Positions 40,227 through 44,060 of a stretch of DNA of 44,060 nucleotides are shown piece after piece. A program made the translations under genes and the position numbers. How positions within the stretch are numbered: position 1 is the stretch's first letter; each line of letters begins with the position of its first letter. The notes beneath the pieces were generated by a model. That model saw only the letters and a list, made by a program, of their open reading frames with translations, was not told the DNA's origin and ran no database searches. The stretch is taken from contig JAHYJE010000030.1 of assembly GCA_019429105.1 (NCBI GenBank), positions 1-44,060 on the forward strand. Direction: 5' to 3'. The stretch comes from Syntrophobacterales bacterium. GTDB taxonomy: Bacteria; Desulfobacterota; Syntrophia; Syntrophales; UBA5619.

Positions 40227-42644
40227 TTAAAAGAGTGGGAAATCCCGATAAATGAAATTGTCATACGCAGGCGTCATCGTGAAGAAATTTGCGTCAAACG
40301 CAGGCGCCCCACCGCCGCCTACCCGGATATCCCCGGATTCTCCCAGGGGGAACATGCTCTTGATTTTTAACGGCCCGGCGCTGCCGTATTCAAGAACATG
40401 GGCATAGGTGGAACGGGACGAAAACGGAGTCTTATTAGCCCAGACATTCCCCAGCATGTCGTGGTTGAATGGAATAAAGCCGCGCATGGCCGCGCCCCAG
40501 GGCTGTGCTCCCAATGTCACAAGCACATTGTCGAGGGCCTTGACGATAATCGCGTTGGCGGTCTGCGGCTTGGCGCCATCGGCATTCTGGAACCAGTTGT
40601 AATAGTTTGTGACTCCCCCGGTGCGCAGGCCATGCAGCAACGTGTTGAAGAGCACCCCGTTGACCTTTGCCTTTTGAATCGTCGTGTTGGCGTCAAGCTC
40701 TTCGAACGTGAGATTAATAACCTCCTTTATCCACGCGTCCATCAGCATCCAGGCATCGGCACGATCCGTTCCCGCGGCCCAGGAGGCTGAGCCTCCATCC
40801 ACGAAATGGCCGTCCCATGCGGTCAGCAGGGCCAGCGCGGCTGTCCGGGCCGCAACCGGCGCATCAGGGGCCGCATTCACCGCCGTGGTGAAATACGAAG
40901 AAACATACTTCCAGGGATTGCCCCCGCCGCCGAAGGAATCCGTCGTGGCGATATTGAGGGCAAGATCCTTGACCTGGTCATAGGTAAGATTGTTATTCGC
41001 CGCCAGGTAATCATCAACCACATGAGCGCGATGGAAGGGTCCGAAGGAGTAGCTGGCGTTATTCCAGGAATTGGGATAGCCCGCACGCGCCTTATTGTTC
41101 CAGCCGCAATAATATCCCTGGCTTGTGTTGCGATCGGTTGAACGCGGAATCAGGTTTGCCGAATCCCACTCAAGGGCTGCGCCGACGCGCTGCGGCATCC
41201 GCCATTCGCCGCCATAGGGACGTACGGGATCCCTGCCCGACATCCAGTAGGCGATGTTGCCGTCCCTGTCAACGTATGTATAGTGCTGCGATAGAGGCAC
41301 ATTCTCAATTGCCGCCCCGAACTGATCCATGCTGGTCGCCCGGGCCAGGCCAAGATACGCCTTGATAACCTTGAATTCATATCCCCAATGGGAATACTTC
41401 CAGGAAATGGGGGGCGCCGCGTTGATAACCGGCCCGTGAGACGTCCGGTATATCGGCAGGGAGACATCCGCCGCGCCGGCGACCTTGATCGTCTCCGTCC
41501 TGTGCAGGGTCACCGCCGCCGCCGGCTCCATATAGTAATCCACCGTGTGGGCATGACCCACTTGCATGGACCACGCGTGGTGCGGCGTACGCCCGATGAC
41601 GATGGCCGGAAGCCCCGTGATTATCATCCCGGAGACATTCAAGCCGCCGGCTTTTATAGAACCCTCGCCGATGATTGAGGGAACCGAAAATCCCATCTGC
41701 GGGCCGGAGTAGAGCATCGGATTGCCGGTCGCCGTTTTGGTCCCCTTGATCGCCCAGGCATAACTGCCCATCTTCACGTAAGCATTTATCTTTTTCAGGT
41801 TATCGTCGATCTGTTCCCGCGTCTCGGAGATGCTCGCGGCAACCGCGCGCAGATCGGGGAGTGAGGACGGCGGGTTATCCATTAGCGGCGTCCGCGCTGC
41901 CTGGCTTGCGGCAAGGGGAACTTTGGCTGGATTGGGGATATAGGTCAAGGCGCTGGGATCGTCAAGCCATCGCAGGTCCTCGAACATCTTTGCACCGGTG
42001 GCAGCTCCATATTGGGCCACAAGTCCCTGGTACAAGGCAGCATTATCGATCTGGCCTGATTTTTGCGCCTCTACGTCAAAGTTTCTCATCATCAGCACAG
42101 CCCACGCCAGTACATCCTTGTAATTCCAGTCTTCCAGAGTTGCGCTTGTCATCCCTACCGCTGAAAACTCGAAGGGAAGCAGGGAAGGATCTTTGCGAAT
42201 CTCGGCAATGCGCCGGTTAAAACCTGCCACATAACCATTGATGACATCCTTCTCCTCGGCGCCCAGCGCAGCAAAACCATCAGCCAGTTCCTGGTCGGAA
42301 TAGCCGGTGGTGCGCACCAGCGTGTCCTGACTCACATAAGCAGCGCCGAATATCTCGGCCAGTCTCCCCCGGGCGGCTCGCCTGAAGGTTTCCCCCTGCC
42401 AGAGCCGGTCCTGCGCAACGGCATAGCCCATCGCCTCAAACACATCGTAGAGACGGTCCTGCTCCGCCCCGGCGATGAACCAGACGCCTTGCGCATCGCG
42501 CGTCGTCGTAACCGTCGATGCCCGCGGCGCCGGATCGCTGTCGGAACAACCAGAAAAAATTATGATTGGAAAAATAAGAATAATCAACCAGATAAGCCAG
42601 TGAAAAGACGCTTTGTTCAATGTCTGAAAATTTTTTTCTCTCAT
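40227..42644 (-). CDS. Penicillin-acylase family (S45) Ntn-hydrolase, predicted lipoprotein
   Basis: The 805-residue protein starts with a signal and lipobox (IIIFSGC, Cys33), so it is anchored to a membrane from the periplasmic side. The S45 pattern is clear: VWFIAGAEQDRLYDVFEAMGYAVAQDRLWQ, the autoprocessing site KMGSYAWAIKG with nucleophile Ser294 after Gly293, then YSGPQMGFSVPS, RTPHHAWSMQ and NIAYWMSGRDP. Most relatives have SNAW; Tyr295 replaces Asn. After self-cleavage the beta chain would begin at Ser294. Family members remove acyl groups from beta-lactams, N-acyl-homoserine lactones or other amides; the substrate here is unknown. A very strong AAAGGAGGG precedes the ATG. RAYT lies upstream on the same strand. 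Confidence 0.9.
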   Translation of the reverse strand: MREKNFQTLNKASFHWLIWLIILIFPIIIFSGCSDSDPAPRASTVTTTRDAQGVWFIAGAEQDRLYDVFEAMGYAVAQDRLWQGETFRRAARGRLAEIFGAAYVSQDTLVRTTGYSDQELADGFAALGAEEKDVINGYVAGFNRRIAEIRKDPSLLPFEFSAVGMTSATLEDWNYKDVLAWAVLMMRNFDVEAQKSGQIDNAALYQGLVAQYGAATGAKMFEDLRWLDDPSALTYIPNPAKVPLAASQAARTPLMDNPPSSLPDLRAVAASISETREQIDDNLKKINAYVKMGSYAWAIKGTKTATGNPMLYSGPQMGFSVPSIIGEGSIKAGGLNVSGMIITGLPAIVIGRTPHHAWSMQVGHAHTVDYYMEPAAAVTLHRTETIKVAGAADVSLPIYRTSHGPVINAAPPISWKYSHWGYEFKVIKAYLGLARATSMDQFGAAIENVPLSQHYTYVDRDGNIAYWMSGRDPVRPYGGEWRMPQRVGAALEWDSANLIPRSTDRNTSQGYYCGWNNKARAGYPNSWNNASYSFGPFHRAHVVDDYLAANNNLTYDQVKDLALNIATTDSFGGGGNPWKYVSSYFTTAVNAAPDAPVAARTAALALLTAWDGHFVDGGSASWAAGTDRADAWMLMDAWIKEVINLTFEELDANTTIQKAKVNGVLFNTLLHGLRTGGVTNYYNWFQNADGAKPQTANAIIVKALDNVLVTLGAQPWGAAMRGFIPFNHDMLGNVWANKTPFSSRSTYAHVLEYGSAGPLKIKSMFPLGESGDIRVGGGGAPAFDANFFTMTPAYDNFIYRDFPLF

Positions 42645-42667
42645 TTTGCTTCCCTCCTTTTTTAAAA

Positions 42668-42688
42668 CGGGGTCAGAGTCATATTATT
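42668..42688. repeat. GGGGTCAGAGTCATATTATT copy at the RAYT 3' end
   Basis: The copy spans the RAYT stop codon: on the minus strand ATATGACTCTGACCCC supplies the TGA. It is a direct repeat, 20 of 21 bases, of 43500-43520 upstream of RAYT. Confidence 0.75.
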
Positions 42689-43377
42689 CCCCTTGTTTCC
42701 TTCTCCGGCCGCCCTGGTTTTCCCGGCCGCACCCGCCGGGTCAGCACACGTTCAATCTCATCCTTGAACAGATCGCTCCCCACTACTCCGCCGCGATTTG
42801 TCTCGCTGCGGATAAGCTTGATATCAGAGTTGTCTATATGTTCAAAAAGCCCCCGATACGCTTTGGCCCGCTCCTTTTCATCTTTCCCCAGCGCTGAGAA
42901 AACCGGATGATCGACAAGCAAATTACTCGGCAGGCCTTGTGCATGAACGCGATAGCTCGACCACCGATAGCCCTCTGCCTGCATCACCATGCCTGCGCGT
43001 ACGGGATTTAGTTCGATGTAGCGATAACAGGAAAGCAGGTAGCGCTCGGAATCAATCAGGCTTGATTTATACCGCCCCTCCCAAAGAGTTCCTGTGCGTT
43101 TGTAAACGGTATTTACATGGCCGACGTAATTCCGGCCGAGAGATTGCATCAAGTTTGCGACAGCCCCCGTTTCCGCGGGAGTGAGCAACAGATGAACATG
43201 ATTGGTCATAAGCACATAGGCGTGAAGGGCGCATTCGTACTTCGCTGCCGCTTTGCTCAGGCATTGGAGATAATACTCGTAGTCCTCGTCCGCAAAAAAA
43301 CAGGCGGTCCGGTTGTTGCCGCGCTGGATCACATGCATCGGGACTCCGGCAATGTCAATCCTTGGTAAACGGGCCAT
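42679..43377 (-). CDS. REP-associated tyrosine transposase (RAYT, IS200/IS605-like Y1 family)
   Basis: The 232-residue protein has the Y1 transposase layout: RLPRIDIAGVPMHVIQRGNNR at the N-terminus, the HUH metal motif NHVHLLL with His60 and His62, GRNYVGHVN with candidate nucleophile Tyr84, GTLWEGRYKSSLI and YIELNPVRAGMV. These match RAYT proteins that nick and mobilise REP-type palindromes as single-stranded DNA. AAGGAAG precedes the ATG. The gene is bracketed by direct copies of GGGGTCAG..CATATTATT, and its own stop lies in one. The C-terminal tail (RPGKPGRPEKETRG) is basic and may bind the repeat. Confidence 0.92.
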   Translation of the reverse strand: MARLPRIDIAGVPMHVIQRGNNRTACFFADEDYEYYLQCLSKAAAKYECALHAYVLMTNHVHLLLTPAETGAVANLMQSLGRNYVGHVNTVYKRTGTLWEGRYKSSLIDSERYLLSCYRYIELNPVRAGMVMQAEGYRWSSYRVHAQGLPSNLLVDHPVFSALGKDEKERAKAYRGLFEHIDNSDIKLIRSETNRGGVVGSDLFKDEIERVLTRRVRPGKPGRPEKETRGII

Positions 43378-43495
43378 GGGACTTCCTTACGAAAGATACG
43401 TTAAGTATTAAGGAACGGCCAGTAATAATATTTCTCTGATTGTTATCTTTTAGATCATCTACTTTAAAAAGGCAAGGGCGAAAAACCGGGGTGAA

Positions 43496-43588
43496 AAACC
43501 GGGGTCAGAGACATATTATTTGCGAACTTGCTGAAACCTCACGAGCGTAAATTACACAGGTAGAACAATCTGTCTCTGACCCCGGTTT
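43496..43588. repeat. Inverted pair of GGGGTCAGAGACA arms
   Basis: AAACCGGGGTCAGAGACA at 43496-43513 and its exact complement TGTCTCTGACCCCGGTTT at 43571-43588 bound a 93-base element. The left arm continues as CATATTATT, matching the copy at 42668. The right arm codes for the C-terminal end of the DUF4143 remnant. A short duplication GAAAAACCGGGGT lies just left of it. Confidence 0.8.
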
Positions 43589-44019
43589 ACCCGGTTTACC
43601 ATAGTTGCCGACATGGCAAAGTACAGCGGGATAAAGGTAATTCTCTTGTCCGGCAGCTCCGCGTACTGTCGCGTTGAAAGAACTATACCGTTGCCGCTGT
43701 TAGCGTAGCTTTTCAGAAAAAGGTGCAGGCTCTTCAAACTTCCTGAAGCATTGCTTTTAACCTCGACAGGATGCACAACGCCCTCTCTAACGGCGAGAAA
43801 ATCCACCTCCGCCATGCTGTTTCTTGCCTGCCGATCCCAGTAATAAAGCTCTCCTTGCTGGGCAATGAGCATTTCCTGACCCACAAACTGTTCCGCCATT
43901 GCGCCCCGATATACCTGGAGTAGATCTGCTTGTGTGTCACCGCCGACAAAGAATGAACCCACCCACCGCCGATAAACGGACCCACCTGATCGGTTTTTTG
44001 TTAACTCAGTCGCCCTCAT
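43552..44019 (-). pseudogene. C-terminal remnant of a DUF4143 ATPase
   Basis: The 155-residue frame has only the C-terminal part of a DUF4143 protein: VYRGAMAEQFVGQEMLIAQQGELYYWDRQ, then MAEVDFLAVREGVVHPVEVKSNASGSLKSLHLFL. Complete relatives are about 380-450 residues with an N-terminal AAA ATPase, as at 23654. The first 35 residues do not resemble the family, so a deletion or frameshift probably removed the front; a frame entering from the right edge ends with TGA overlapping this ATG. The last residues (about VNRGQRQIVLPV) are coded by the repeat at 43571-43588. Confidence 0.6.
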
Positions 44020-44060
44020 AAAGAGACCCGCCTTTTATTTTCGATCCGCAAGAGATACTC

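Overview
The window reads as a chromosomal piece of a Gram-negative, strictly anaerobic bacterium, most like the syntrophic deltaproteobacteria (Syntrophus/Smithella-type Desulfobacterota). This placement is inferred from gene content: a Kdo transferase and a full type II secretion system imply an outer membrane, a ferredoxin-linked 2-oxoacid oxidoreductase implies anaerobic metabolism, and an acyl-CoA dehydrogenase, a 3-hydroxyacyl-CoA dehydrogenase and an acyl-CoA ligase point to beta-oxidation of organic acids. No rRNA, tRNA or CRISPR array was seen.

Layout. 1-1.2 kb: an isocitrate-lyase/PEP-mutase family gene cut by the left edge, behind an XRE-cupin regulator with an almost leaderless promoter. 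1.6-4.6 kb: membrane glycosyltransferase genes, one broken by a single in-frame TGA, and a polyprenyl-phosphate type GT2. 4.9-7.9 kb: a four-subunit 2-oxoacid:ferredoxin oxidoreductase in the order gamma-delta-alpha-beta. 8-15.5 kb: waaA, rpe, acyl-CoA dehydrogenase plus hydroxyacyl-CoA dehydrogenase, a NYN nuclease, holA, a LOG-family hydrolase and rpsU. 15.7-19.1 kb: hisC, a GcvH-like protein without the lipoyl lysine, an M24 aminopeptidase and a TPR protein, all on the minus strand. 19.4-24.8 kb: an anchored LptC-like protein, a hipBA toxin-antitoxin pair, an acyl-CoA ligase and a DUF4143 ATPase. 24.8-40.1 kb: one long minus-strand type II secretion cluster, gspF-G-H-I-J-K-L-M-N-C-A-B-D-E, ending with a secreted cohesin-like protein. 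40.2-44 kb: a penicillin-acylase family lipoprotein, a REP-associated tyrosine transposase (RAYT) and the tail of a second DUF4143 protein.

The most distinctive signal is a set of short palindromic repeats in three sequence families (cores GGGGTCAGAGTCATATT, AATTGGGGACAGCCACTAATAA split into arms, and AAATAGGGAC). They lie repeatedly at gene 3' ends, where they supply the stop codon or the last few residues of porG, hipA, the cohesin-like gene, the RAYT gene and the DUF4143 remnant, and they abut the stop codons of gspE and the DUF4143 ATPase. A RAYT gene in the same window, bracketed by near-identical direct copies of one core, is the natural candidate for moving at least that family. Other points for follow-up are the GcvH-like protein lacking its modified lysine, the cohesin-like protein bracketed by inverted 46-base palindromes, and the nonsense codon in the GT gene.
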